Of a DNA stretch of 64,000 bases, positions 19,901-28,739 are shown piece by piece. Made by a program: the position numbers and the translations under genes. The stretch is from Hygrocybe punicea. Taxonomy: Eukaryota > Basidiomycota > Agaricomycetes > Agaricales > Hygrophoraceae. Each line of letters starts with the position of its first letter. Within the stretch, counting starts at the first letter, position 1. The stretch covers positions 9,461,228 through 9,525,227 of the forward strand of contig OY744461.1 in NCBI GenBank assembly GCA_963556145.1, in the 5' to 3' direction. The notes under the pieces are model-generated. The model ran no database searches and was not told where the DNA came from. It was given only the letters and a program-made list of their open reading frames with translations.

Positions 19901-21410
19901 TCATGAATGCAGTGAGGTCACGAGATGTAGGATGTACTTTCCTAGCATCAAATCCCCATAGTAAATCGAAGACTGTATAGCATTGGCGACCAGCGAAAGG
20001 TTCTACAAATTCATCTAGTATTGGAGGAAGGCCTGCATCACGTATTGTAACTGCATTGAGAGGTTGCAAATCATGGACTATACGAAGTTTTCCATCCTTC
20101 TTGCTTACACAAAACCATCTTGACCTATAAGAGGATTGACTTGGTTCATATACACCAGCATCTATTTTTCTCTTCAAAACATCCATGACTTTTTCTCTAA
20201 GTCCTGGTGGTATAGGAATATTTCGAAATGCCCAGGGTACATGTGGGACAGTAGGGATGATGTATGGTGAAAAGTAAGATTCCTTAAGTGTGCCTCTTTC
20301 AGTATCTTCAAAGCCAATAGCATCTTGGTTAAGTGACAAGAGGTGAGTAAATAATTTTTCTTCTTCTGGCCAAAGAAATCCATCATTGTTTATCTTGAGT
20401 ATCTTCAGACGTTCAGATGTAAGCTTCTCTGTAGGTATGAAGTCTGGTGGTATCATAGGAAGTGGTGGTAATGTGGAAAGAGGGTCATAGGGAAATTTCC
20501 TTGTAACACGTGCATCTTCTGGAAAGGTTCCAGGGACAGGATTTATTTTCTTGTCCACTCTTTTGTAAGCTGTAAGTGTTAATGGATATCCTTGACTATC
20601 TGTTTCTTCACAAGGGAATATGAGAATGTCTCCTTCTTCACATATTAAGGTTCCTTCTCCTATAATGTAGTAATAGTCTGCTTCTTCTGAGGCACTTTCT
20701 TGCTTATTTGGTACTTCATTAAGATTGTAATCTTGATTGTCTTCATCTTCTGGGTAGACTAAAATAGGCATAGTTGTTTCTTGGCTATCCTTAATAGTCT
20801 CATAGTATACACTGAATTGTTCTAGTGGCTTATCTTCATGCTTAGAATTTTGAGGGTCCTCTTCATACAGTCTGACAGAAGTTATATTTGTCAGTTCAGT
20901 TTGTTTGTACACAGGTATACTAGGGCTGACTAAGGATGTCAAATCCTGAATAGTCTTTGAAAATATAAACTTGTACACTATCACATCAAGTAATAAAATG
21001 TAGTACAGACAGATATAAAGAAGAGAGGTTTGACATAGGGGCAAAAATATTGTTGCAAGAGTAAACAAATCACTAAGTAATTGTGGACTTGAGATATTTG
21101 GGAGGATCAAAATATCCTTCCTTAAGCAAATCTGCCACTGCTTCAGGGCGGCGAAAGCGCATATCCAAGACTGCATTGATAGCATCAGAGAGTAACATGC
21201 GGCGATTGGAGCGAAAGATGATAGAGGAATTTTTGAGGAAGGTGATTTCTTCTTCTTCAAGGAGAGGGTTTGACTCTGTGAAGTGAAGGGGCCTAAAATA
21301 CTCTGTTGCAGGTTCAGGTAGTCCTTCAGAAACTCCTTCTTCCAGAAACCGAAATAGTAAACACTTGTGGTTGAAATAATAGCGGACGGGGTCATTTGAA
21401 GGCCTTTCAT
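16962..21410 (-). CDS. pol polyprotein: RT, RNase H, integrase, ASCH-like C-terminus
   Basis: The frame overlaps the gag ORF by 338 bp. The true pol part starts after the gag stop at 21073, through a frameshift or a splice; the first ~110 residues are shadow sequence. Reverse transcriptase is shown by YTVFDLLWGFD, LPTGFTNSPAEFQ (near 515) and FIDDLP in place of YxDD (near 546). RNase H begins near YLSVDSSHIAAG. Integrase has an HHCC finger (HENLGH...CHQC, near 960-1000), then a DDE core with YIDVMF, VVTDNGGE and NGVIERGH, and a GPY motif (YLGPYEVV, near 1275). A chromodomain would be usual after this in chromoviruses. Instead, residues about 1335-1450 read like an ASCH/PUA-like domain (IILAIKPEFAAHI, then FEFRKY and a Gly-Val-Ile strand). 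The ORF has no internal stop. Confidence 0.85.
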   Translation of the reverse strand: MKGLQMTPSAIISTTSVYYFGFWKKEFLKDYLNLQQSILGPFTSQSQTLSLKKKKSPSSKIPLSSFAPIAACYSLMLSMQSWICAFAALKQWQICLRKDILILPNISSPQLLSDLFTLATIFLPLCQTSLLYICLYYILLLDVIVYKFIFSKTIQDLTSLVSPSIPVYKQTELTNITSVRLYEEDPQNSKHEDKPLEQFSVYYETIKDSQETTMPILVYPEDEDNQDYNLNEVPNKQESASEEADYYYIIGEGTLICEEGDILIFPCEETDSQGYPLTLTAYKRVDKKINPVPGTFPEDARVTRKFPYDPLSTLPPLPMIPPDFIPTEKLTSERLKILKINNDGFLWPEEEKLFTHLLSLNQDAIGFEDTERGTLKESYFSPYIIPTVPHVPWAFRNIPIPPGLREKVMDVLKRKIDAGVYEPSQSSYRSRWFCVSKKDGKLRIVHDLQPLNAVTIRDAGLPPILDEFVEPFAGRQCYTVFDLLWGFDARKVHPTSRDLTAFMTPLGLLRLTSLPTGFTNSPAEFQRCMCFILQDEIPHTANSFIDDLPIKGPSSIYPDQDGRPEVLLENPGIRRFIWEHAQDVHRIMHRLACAGMTISAKKTQLCRSSVVIVGQKCTPEGRCPDDSRVQKVLDWPPLKTPKDVRGFLGLCGTVRIWIENYSALAKPLAELFHKGAEFIWDERRQAAFQALKEKVSSAPALRSIDYTSDRPTYLSVDSSHIAAGFILSQEDENGNRRPARYGSIPMSERESRYSQPKLELYGLYRALRHWRLYLIGIKNLHIEVDAKFIKGMLNEPDLQPNAAINRWIQGILLFDFKLIHVPATQFRGPDALSRRELADNEEIEKHDDSWLDDIALLVHVPDPHEIRKFSFTVPTKLPYKAITLLSNNEIKLQQDKILIQVKHFLSTLEMPSTDTLQARRRFLKKTGQFYLKDDKLFRRNGQKMPSLVIMNAKKRIAILTQAHENLGHKGEQAVFDLVKLRFFWPHLRADVHYHISSCHQCQIRSLKKIEISPTISTPTAIFQKVYIDVMFMPPSGGYHFIVAARDDLSGATEVKALRSNNSHNLAKFFWEQIYCRYGAIEHVVTDNGGEVKGAFESLLRRLGIPQVRISPYNKHANGVIERGHFTLREAIVKSCEKDKTGKIKNWHKHVELASFADRITVSSVTGYSPYYLLHGTHPILPFDLTEATFMVEGFCSGLSTSDLLALRIRQLGRHQEDIDKAAAVLKQARFISKLQFDQRFHRRLQKRDYQPGELVLVYNSRLEMTIGKFKTDPRYLGPYEVVRQTRRGTYVLKELDGAVHAEHYAAFRILPYIYRTDPILYEIADQEDEAAEVEDCSVNQLISLKSGDITDIILAIKPEFAAHIASRTKNFEFRKYQVPATVCHMWLYETTPISSITGVITVGSVKIPGEVNDPSGLGNDDFDAGLKLSKYGYPIYHLHQLPVPLSADLLQKRYNTIIPHRYCIAPHSFIQEFPFSALIPIF

Positions 21411-24400
21411 TGATGAGGGCCCTCCAGTCAGGGGTGGCTAGCTTGAATCCAATTCTGCGAATGCCTTCAACCAAGGATCCTCTAATAGCTTTGAGGAAAC
21501 TGATGTGAACATCAAATGTAGACATGTGGTCTGGCTCAGCTGTTAAGATTCTTGCAGCAGCTAAGTCCTGATGAGAGGAGCCAGCATTGGAGATGGTGAA
21601 GGAATACACTTGAATGGGTGATTGAGGGCGAATAGGAGGTGCTTCCATGCGAAGCTGAGTGAGTAGATTGGATTCTGGATATAATGGGCCTGATCTGACA
21701 CTAAATGGGGATCTGGGATCCTTGGAGGGAAATAAGGGCGAAATGCGTTCTCCTGCATTTAAGGCATTGGCACGATCAAATGGAAGTCTGGCATATTCAT
21801 CAGAGGGGGTATTGATTTCCTCACCCTCTGGCAAGGACCAAGTATTGTCTGAGACAGGTGGCAATTGTAACAAAGGTATATCTTCAAGTGGGGGTGGTGT
21901 AGGCGAAAGCGATATCAAGCCTGGAGGGGAATCGAGCGGCTGCTGGGCTTCTTCAATGGCCTGACTGAGGTCTGAATTAAATTCTGTTATTGCTTCTGAA
22001 TCTGGGGAATCAGACCTAGTCCAAGCGAACCATTCTAATTCTTCATCTGAGTCTGTGTCCATGGATTCATCAGAAGATGAATTAATGTCCTCAGAAGAGG
22101 ACACACTGATAGGTCTAGTCCTAGATCCAGGTTCCTGATAAGGCTGAAGTAGAGATGAATTTATGGAAGTGGTATGAGGAATAATGATGGTGAGTGGATC
22201 TGGTTTGGGGCTTAGGATCTTGACAGCCTTATTTTCAGAGTCACTCCCAGAATAAACAGAAGAAGATGATTGAGAATCTACAGACATAGAAGTATTTTTA
22301 ATATCTATGTATTTATTTGAAGAATATAAATAATTATCACTATTATTATTTAAATCTGGCAAAATTTCCTCAAAGATAGGAGACTTAGGAGAACATTCTA
22401 AATCACCATATAGATCATCAAAAGACATAGAAGGGGAGCTAGAGACTAAAGGTACAAAATTTTCACTACTATTAAAGGGGGTAAAAGGGGGAGTAGGCAA
22501 ATAAGAAGTAGCAGGGAACCAAATGTTTCCTACATCGGAACCAGGGGTGGCATGGTTGGAGACGTCTGATAAGAGGTCCGGATCGCTGGGGGGCTGGGAA
22601 ATCGGCTCGCGTCCCAATTCGGCATGAGGAGGGGGTGGAAATGCGTAATTTACCTCTGCGTGGTTGTAAAGCATGCGGGGCGGTTCGAGCACGACGGGGT
22701 TGATATATCTGACCTGGCCGACGGGCCAGTCCCAGTCGTCATCAGCAGGGAAAACAAATTCGGGGGTTTTCGCGGAAGTGGGGTAGTGATTGATGAGACC
22801 GGGCGAAGTGTCGCGTAAATGGGCATCAAGCGGCATATTGAGACCAGGTGGGAGTCCGTGGTCATAAACGAGCGCCGCCGGGGCGCTACGTTCATGATTT
22901 GCCGGTATATAGTTAGTGGATTCGAGGAGGGATGCAACTAACGGCGCGCGCGGAGAAGTGGGGATAATAACGTCGAGGAGGTCACTATCAGGGATGGCGT
23001 TGTGGCCGTTCATGGGTTCCGTGCGTATTGCGAGCTGAACGGTGGCCGCCGGGGCCGTATAATCGTCAAAAGAAGGCTTTTTCGTGAGTGAGGTAAAATC
23101 CGGGCATTTTTCGTGAGCGGGGTGCCTAGTACACACCGTGCAACCTGGCCATTCTACTTCCCCTTCATCACCTGCCTCGTATCCGTCACGATCTGTATGT
23201 TCGAACAGGTCGCGGCTGATGTCGAGGGCGGAATGGTGAATGTCATTGGTGGGGGCCGTTGAGTGGACTTCGGATCCCCGGAAATGAAAGAAATTGCTGT
23301 CCGTGGTCGCGGAAAGGTCCGTGGTACCATCTGCGAGGGTCGAAGTATTTTCCGGAGGCATGGTAGTAGTCAGGGAGGGGCGTCTACGGCCACGCTCCGT
23401 GTACTGTAGTGGAAGTCGTTTGTCAGTGAACAGATGAAGCGGGATCTTTCCCACCTCGTAGTCCCATTCCCAGCCTTCGATTGGGCTCCAACCGCGCGCC
23501 TCGTCGTTGGTCAACAACAATTCGCGGTCGTCCTCGCCAGTGAGCGTGATAGTGGGGACAGAAGAGCCAACCGTGGGAATCCGCGTGACCGGTAAGTTAA
23601 TGGGGTTACGGGGCGGTTCTAAGGGCGGAATAATGTCGCCGGGGCGCGTGCGAGGGTCACGAGTGGTCACTGGGAAAGAATAAAAGTCCTCTATGTAAGG
23701 AGGAGGGACAGGGGGAGGAGAAAAGTTCTCCTCAGTAGAAGGGTTAGCAAATGGGTAAAATTGAAAAACTAAATGTCCCATCCTTAAAGAGGGGGGGACA
23801 CTTGGAGAATTTATTGTAGCTAGAGAAGCATTTAATAAAATTCCGTGCTCAAAAGGAACACCAAGGGAATCAATCCCCGGAGAAAGCCTATATCCTACAG
23901 TGGCAGCAATCAAAAATTTACTTAAATGGGGAGATTGGTAATCAAGGGAATTTCCCAAAAAGGAAGTGATAAGTCGGCCAGCATCTGGATGACCATTGGA
24001 GTGGATCCCTTCTACAGGGAGAGGAAGAGGGTGGTTATTGATCATAAAAGGTGGGATCTGGGGGGTTTGTGCAGCAGACATGGCTACTGTCTCTCCCATT
24101 TCTTCAGAGTTTTTATAGCAATTCCTATCTAAATTTCCCTGGTGTGAAAATCCATTTCTTATCTTTCTCCTTTTAGAAAATTCAGATTCTTCATTGTTCA
24201 TGTCATCACAATGGGCTATGGACAATGCAAAAAGTTTCGAGCCATCATATGCATTTTTGGGGATATTGAAGCATGAGATACTTTTATCTCCTTTTACTTC
24301 AGACTTATCCTTATCCAAATAAGGCTTATCCTGTAAGCATGTAATCATTTCGGTAAAATAATTCGGTTTAAGCGGAGTTTGAAATTGCGGATTATAGCGG

Positions 24401-26787
24401 ACTAATGCCTTATTTTGTTCATAAGACTTAGTTAAAGGAATTGTAGTGGTTTCTTCAAGTTCCATAGGTAAAGTGCATAAATAGGATGTTGAGGCATGGG
24501 CAGTAGTAGCTCCTCTGATGTGATTAACTTGAGAATGGCTTGGTGTGACCATTAGTTCAAATCTGTTTGTCAAATCTTCAGGATTCTTGAATACTAAATA
24601 TGTACCATCTATTCTTTCATCAATAGAAACATAGTTGCCTCTTTGCCATGGTCTTCCAAGTAATAAATCAAATGGCACTGTCTCTCCTATGTAAAGATTG
24701 GCATAGGTAAGGACACCACCACAAGTCAATGGAACTTCTGAGACCAATCCTTTTAATGTTCCTTCACCTCCATTAGCATCATTCATTGTGAGAATTTTTC
24801 CTACATCCATAGGTCTTTGGATAATTTCTTTCCAGACTTTTTTACTAATCACATTTAACTGGGATCCAGTGTCAATGATGGCTTCAATAGGTCTTCTATC
24901 ACATTCCATCTGAAGCCTGATTAACACTCCACGATCCTTGGTTATGAATGAGCTTGCAATGGCAGATACCTTTGCATTCTTTCTCTTGATCATGTCTGTT
25001 AATTGCTCAGATAATTCCTTGGAAGAAGCTAATACTTCACGAACGCGCAGGGTAACTGGTGTGTCAAGGATTTGATTGACAACTTGAGTTTCTCCAATAT
25101 TGACTGAAATTTCAGATTGTCTGGGAGTGGGCTTTGGACGAGTTATGGCATTATGTCTTTCAGCCATGATCTTGTTCTTATCTATGTTTGCCTTGTGTCC
25201 TTGTATATGAGTCTTGGCTGGCTTTGTTGGAGAAGGATCTATCATCTCCACATCTGAATCTGTGTCTGAAGGAATATGTATTGGGGCTCTTATATCCATT
25301 GGAACAGGTTGTTTTGTATGCAGATCTTCTGTAGGATGGAATGGGTTTGTCTTCTTGAGAGCAAAAGGTAATGGTGCGGGTACATGTGCTTGAGCTTGCT
25401 TCTGTGCTGAAAGAGGGCCGGGTTTGACTGGGCCTTTAGGAATGGGTGGCAGTACTGTATTAGGCCTTATATTCTCTTTTCCTTTGGCCTTAATACCTGT
25501 GGGAGGATATACTCCATCTAATACTTCCTTCCTTGCTGCACCAATTTTCTGTGGTCCTCTGACTGCAGGCAGGATTTGTATTTCTTCTTCCTTGATTGTA
25601 GGTATAGTATATGCTTCAAAATCTTCTTCAGCATCAGATTGATAGTAATCAGAGAATTGATCTTGTAATACATAGAAGTGTGACTGGACATTGCTGGCCT
25701 TTTCAGCTACATGTCTATCAATTGCTTGTACAAATGTCTCACCCATATTTCTGCGAATTATTGAGCCATCTGGATAAACAATCCTTCCAAGACCATCCTT
25801 GGTTATCTTGCCTGTCTTGAGTAATTCATTTATTTGGAAACATGTTTGCATTCCATGTCCTTGTCCTCCACAACCATAGCAGGTCATGGGTCCTCTTTGT
25901 TCATTGGAAGGAGTAAACGAATTGGTAGGGGTAAACGAACTAGTAGAAGGGTTTGGTGGAAGGCCAACACTATTGGCAGCTGAGATTTTGAAGGGAGGTC
26001 TTTGTGTTTGCTGTGACTGTGCTTGCTTTTGCTGAGGTTGTTTCAACTCAGGTGGGCTAATACAGTGAGCAATGTCTGGATCTAGCTTCAAGGCTCTATA
26101 GTATGCTAGTCCATACTTAATATCATCCAAAGAAAGCTTTCCCATTTGCTTGATTAAAGACTCTACTTCATTCTGGTGTGATGATGATGTGGAGGTAGAC
26201 TTCCTGTCTATCCCCTTCCTGCCATTATCTTTCTTCTCAGTTTCTTTCCTTACTGTCTTCTTAAATAGTTCATCATCTGAATCATATGCCTTGGATTTGA
26301 ATGCCTTCTTCTTCTTGCTAGCTTTCTTTCTCTTGATGCAGGCTTCATAGTCACTATCTGTATCATACTCTGATGAATCATCTGTATCAGAGTCTTCTGA
26401 AACAGAGTTGTCTAGTCTTCCTGGTATATCTGAATCTGAATCTGCTAGATTCATGTCAAACCTATTCCTTTCAAATAGAGTTTCTGCAACCTTAATGACA
26501 TCTTTCATAGGGAATGGAGATGTGACATCTAAAGGTGTTGATCCAGTGTTGAGACGTGTCTCAATGATATGTCTGAGGTTCTTGTTGATTCCATGCCAGA
26601 AGTATGCAGCCTTTTCATCTGCAGAGATCTTCTTCTTGCTCTCTAACCATCCTGCAATAGTAATGAACCTGCGTTCATATTGCTTCCATTTGGTGAGAGT
26701 TCTGATCTGCTTAAGTTTCCAAATGCGTGCAAGGGTCATGAGATCTCTAACAATGTATCTTGTTTCCTTTAGGGCAGCATTATACAT
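21073..26787 (-). CDS. gag-protease polyprotein with ~1000-residue extension
   Basis: One 1904-codon ORF begins at ATG 26787, 11 codons after an upstream stop. The N-terminal part resembles a Ty3 gag capsid but seems short. Acidic and Lys-rich linkers follow, then a zinc knuckle CYGCGGQGHGMQTC (near residue 300). An aspartic protease has IIDTGSQLNVIS (near 640) and a later LLLGRPW. After the protease the frame continues for about 1000 residues of Pro/Ser/Asp/Glu-rich sequence with a small Cys/His cluster (GCTVCTRHPAHEKC, near 1220) and no recognised domain. It ends at 21073 inside the pol overlap. Part of the extension (about 22600-23700) is more GC-rich and CpG-rich than the rest, which suggests a captured segment. 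The long extension is unusual for gag. Confidence 0.8.
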   Translation of the reverse strand: MYNAALKETRYIVRDLMTLARIWKLKQIRTLTKWKQYERRFITIAGWLESKKKISADEKAAYFWHGINKNLRHIIETRLNTGSTPLDVTSPFPMKDVIKVAETLFERNRFDMNLADSDSDIPGRLDNSVSEDSDTDDSSEYDTDSDYEACIKRKKASKKKKAFKSKAYDSDDELFKKTVRKETEKKDNGRKGIDRKSTSTSSSHQNEVESLIKQMGKLSLDDIKYGLAYYRALKLDPDIAHCISPPELKQPQQKQAQSQQTQRPPFKISAANSVGLPPNPSTSSFTPTNSFTPSNEQRGPMTCYGCGGQGHGMQTCFQINELLKTGKITKDGLGRIVYPDGSIIRRNMGETFVQAIDRHVAEKASNVQSHFYVLQDQFSDYYQSDAEEDFEAYTIPTIKEEEIQILPAVRGPQKIGAARKEVLDGVYPPTGIKAKGKENIRPNTVLPPIPKGPVKPGPLSAQKQAQAHVPAPLPFALKKTNPFHPTEDLHTKQPVPMDIRAPIHIPSDTDSDVEMIDPSPTKPAKTHIQGHKANIDKNKIMAERHNAITRPKPTPRQSEISVNIGETQVVNQILDTPVTLRVREVLASSKELSEQLTDMIKRKNAKVSAIASSFITKDRGVLIRLQMECDRRPIEAIIDTGSQLNVISKKVWKEIIQRPMDVGKILTMNDANGGEGTLKGLVSEVPLTCGGVLTYANLYIGETVPFDLLLGRPWQRGNYVSIDERIDGTYLVFKNPEDLTNRFELMVTPSHSQVNHIRGATTAHASTSYLCTLPMELEETTTIPLTKSYEQNKALVRYNPQFQTPLKPNYFTEMITCLQDKPYLDKDKSEVKGDKSISCFNIPKNAYDGSKLFALSIAHCDDMNNEESEFSKRRKIRNGFSHQGNLDRNCYKNSEEMGETVAMSAAQTPQIPPFMINNHPLPLPVEGIHSNGHPDAGRLITSFLGNSLDYQSPHLSKFLIAATVGYRLSPGIDSLGVPFEHGILLNASLATINSPSVPPSLRMGHLVFQFYPFANPSTEENFSPPPVPPPYIEDFYSFPVTTRDPRTRPGDIIPPLEPPRNPINLPVTRIPTVGSSVPTITLTGEDDRELLLTNDEARGWSPIEGWEWDYEVGKIPLHLFTDKRLPLQYTERGRRRPSLTTTMPPENTSTLADGTTDLSATTDSNFFHFRGSEVHSTAPTNDIHHSALDISRDLFEHTDRDGYEAGDEGEVEWPGCTVCTRHPAHEKCPDFTSLTKKPSFDDYTAPAATVQLAIRTEPMNGHNAIPDSDLLDVIIPTSPRAPLVASLLESTNYIPANHERSAPAALVYDHGLPPGLNMPLDAHLRDTSPGLINHYPTSAKTPEFVFPADDDWDWPVGQVRYINPVVLEPPRMLYNHAEVNYAFPPPPHAELGREPISQPPSDPDLLSDVSNHATPGSDVGNIWFPATSYLPTPPFTPFNSSENFVPLVSSSPSMSFDDLYGDLECSPKSPIFEEILPDLNNNSDNYLYSSNKYIDIKNTSMSVDSQSSSSVYSGSDSENKAVKILSPKPDPLTIIIPHTTSINSSLLQPYQEPGSRTRPISVSSSEDINSSSDESMDTDSDEELEWFAWTRSDSPDSEAITEFNSDLSQAIEEAQQPLDSPPGLISLSPTPPPLEDIPLLQLPPVSDNTWSLPEGEEINTPSDEYARLPFDRANALNAGERISPLFPSKDPRSPFSVRSGPLYPESNLLTQLRMEAPPIRPQSPIQVYSFTISNAGSSHQDLAAARILTAEPDHMSTFDVHISFLKAIRGSLVEGIRRIGFKLATPDWRALINERPSNDPVRYYFNHKCLLFRFLEEGVSEGLPEPATEYFRPLHFTESNPLLEEEEITFLKNSSIIFRSNRRMLLSDAINAVLDMRFRRPEAVADLLKEGYFDPPKYLKSTIT

Positions 26788-26802
26788 ACTGTTTGCTAAA
26801 TA

Positions 26803-27366
26803 AGTTGGGCTAGGCTAGTGTTGGACTAGCAATCAATGTCAATTTCTACAATTGGTCCGCGCATCGAGCACACTTGATCTGCGCATCGAGCAAACATGGT
26901 CCGCGCATCGATTACACTCCGTCCATGCATTGAGCTCACTCTGTCCATGCATTGAGCAAACATGGTCCATGCATCAAGCACACTGGGTCCGCACATCGAG
27001 ATCACTCGGTCCGCGCATTGATACACTGATAGGTGTAATGCCCAACATCAGTGATGGTAATACATAAGTCCGCGCATCGAGCAAGCTCTATCCGCGCAAC
27101 CCTCTAAGCACACCCATTGGATACCTGTGGGTTTACCCATCATTTTAAGCCCCGGATCATCCAAAACGGTCAAGTATTGAGCCAGATATGCTCGAAACAA
27201 TGTCCTTTCATTGTTTCGAGCATATCTGGCTCAATACTTGACCGTTTTGGATGATCCGGGGCTTAAAATGATGGGTAAACCCACAGGTATCCAATGGGTG
27301 TGCTTAGAGGGTTGCACGGATCGAGCTTGCTTGATGCGCGGACTTGGTCTCTGATCATAGGAAGAG
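26803..27366. mobile_element. foldback element B with a few 22-bp satellite monomers
   Basis: About eight 22-bp monomers (26855-27028, core GCATCGAGCACACT) are followed by a conserved unique block (TACACTGATAGGTGTAATGC) and a long inverted repeat. They end at TCTCTGATCATAGGAAGAG. The same right end occurs at 40300-40659, which defines a repeat family. It abuts the truncated 5' side of the Ty3 element. Confidence 0.75.
27067..27344. repeat. 278-bp near-perfect palindrome
   Basis: Arms 27067-27202 and 27209-27344 are inverted copies (136 nt each). The inner 106 nt are identical and only about three mismatches lie further out. The loop is TCCTTT. The arm core includes CATTTTAAGCCCCGGATCAT. Confidence 0.95.
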
Positions 27367-27736
27367 TGTAACATTGACAAATGCAAGATCATTCATTGCA
27401 GCAGCTGTACTTGAAATGCCAGTGGTGGGATGAAGAACAAAGAGTATCTGAAAAATGTGATCATTCCTGACAGTCTGTGTAATTGTGTTCATGGGTGCAT
27501 CCTTCATCTATACATTATCGCTCCATTTACTGATATTTATATCAAAACACTACTGCCAAAAATTCTGAGACATTCATCATCATTCATGAAATAATTCACA
27601 ACAGTTGTGGTATTGAAATTTTGAAATTCTGTCAAGCCACTCTTGAGGCATGGAGGTTAAACCCTAACCCTATATTTAAACCCTAACTTCTTCTTGCAAC
27701 CCAATCCCCATGACAATGCCCAGAACACAGCTTAGG
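27367..27736. other. gene-free stretch with telomere-like motifs
   Basis: No gene is seen. AACCCTAACCC occurs near 27660, and AAACCCTAAC and TTAGGGTTA follow nearby. These are interstitial telomere-like motifs but too few for an array. Confidence 0.4.
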
Positions 27737-27737
27737 G

Positions 27738-27905
27738 TTAAGATCTTTCTAGTTTTCAGGAAAAGTTTTAATTTGCTGAATGAAATAAAAAGGTAGGGCA
27801 AAACTTTTGAAGGCTGCCGCCAAGGCATGCCTTCAAATGTTTTGCCCTACCTTTTTATTTCATTCAGCAAATTAAAACTTCTCCTGAAAACTAGAAAGAT
27901 CTTAA
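27738..27905. repeat. hairpin-type inverted repeat (MITE-like)
   Basis: The left arm starts TTAAGATCTTTCTAG at 27738 and the right arm ends CTAGAAAGATCTTAA at 27905. Arms are about 75 nt with few mismatches, around a loop near 27815-27829. It is unrelated in sequence to the 27067 palindrome. Confidence 0.85.
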
Positions 27906-28025
27906 GTCACTTAGGCAACATCACCTTGTCCTACAATCAATATTATCTTTCTGTATTCAGTGACTCTTATACATTTCTTTTCTTCCAGCATATCTTCTTA
28001 ATAGGTTTGTTGTGTAAACTTCCCC

Positions 28026-28312
28026 TTCTACTCCTCCTCCTCCTCCTCCTTCTGGGCCAAATAACTCCAACTCATCCCTCTATTATTAGCATTAGCACTT
28101 CTCTTGTCATAACCCAAGTTTGTTTCTCTGTATATTTGGCTGTTACTAACAGCTTTCCCTTAGTCAAATTTATCATACCTCGTGTTCATCTCCCCCCTCC
28201 TGCTCCTGCTCCTACTCCCACTTCTCCTGCTCCTTCTTCTCCTTCTTCTCCTTCTCCTTCTCTTCCTCTTCCTCTTCCTCTTCCTCTTCCTCTTCCTCCT
28301 TCTGTTCTTTTG
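28026..28312. repeat. pyrimidine microsatellites
   Basis: CTCCTC runs at 28026-28055 and CTTCCT/CTCCTT runs at 28195-28305 form a low-complexity polypyrimidine strand. The Pro- and Leu-rich ORFs read through it are artefacts. Confidence 0.85.
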
Positions 28313-28568
28313 CCCCATGCTTATGAATTTCTTTCTGCATTTTTATCTTAGATGCACTAGTAAAACTCCCTAGATAATGAATTATATCACATTAGGTTAG
28401 AACCTAAGAGAACTAACCAGGAATAACATTACCATAGTTATTGCTCTTTTGAACCTCATCCATTTTCATCATCACTTCTTGCAGACCTTCATGGATCATT
28501 TGTAGTGATTGGAATGGGTACAACAACCGGCACAGGTAATGGGTACAGGTTTGGATACAATTCTCCTA

Positions 28569-28724
28569 CCCGTGAGCTTTATTTTAAGCACCGGATTGTC
28601 CAAAATGGTCCAGTATTGGTTGAGTTATGATCAAAACAATGAGGACTGATTGTTTTTATCATAACTCACCCAATACTGGACTATTTTGGATGATCCGGGG
28701 CTCAAAATGACAGGTATACCCGCG
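28569..28724. repeat. diverged foldback-element copy
   Basis: Inverted arms at about 28569-28641 and 28649-28724 carry the family core (ATTTTAAGCACCGGAT, CCAGTATTGG). They differ more between arms than in the 27067 copy, so this copy is older. GGTACAGG-type tetramer drift surrounds it. Confidence 0.8.
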
Positions 28725-28739
28725 GGATCACAGGTACAG

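Larger units (their letters stand above)
13476..26787 (-). mobile_element. Ty3/gypsy LTR retrotransposon, 5'-truncated
   Basis: Read on the minus strand, the order is gag-protease ORF (26787-21073), pol ORF with RT-RNaseH-integrase (to 16962), a third ORF (15684-15118) and a 1383-bp 3' LTR (14858-13476). RT before integrase marks Ty3/gypsy order. No matching LTR is visible upstream of 26787, where a satellite-bearing foldback element begins at once, and the gag start looks short. The 5' LTR and gag N-terminus were probably lost. About 13.3 kb remain, large for this group because of the long gag ORF and the extra ORF. The main ORFs have no internal stops, so truncation appears recent. Confidence 0.85.

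Noticed and set aside
27660..27740. Interstitial telomere
   Set aside because: Only a few TTAGGG-like units, not in tandem.
28182..28373. Leucine-rich membrane protein ORF
   Set aside because: It is a translation of CTT/CTC microsatellite sequence.
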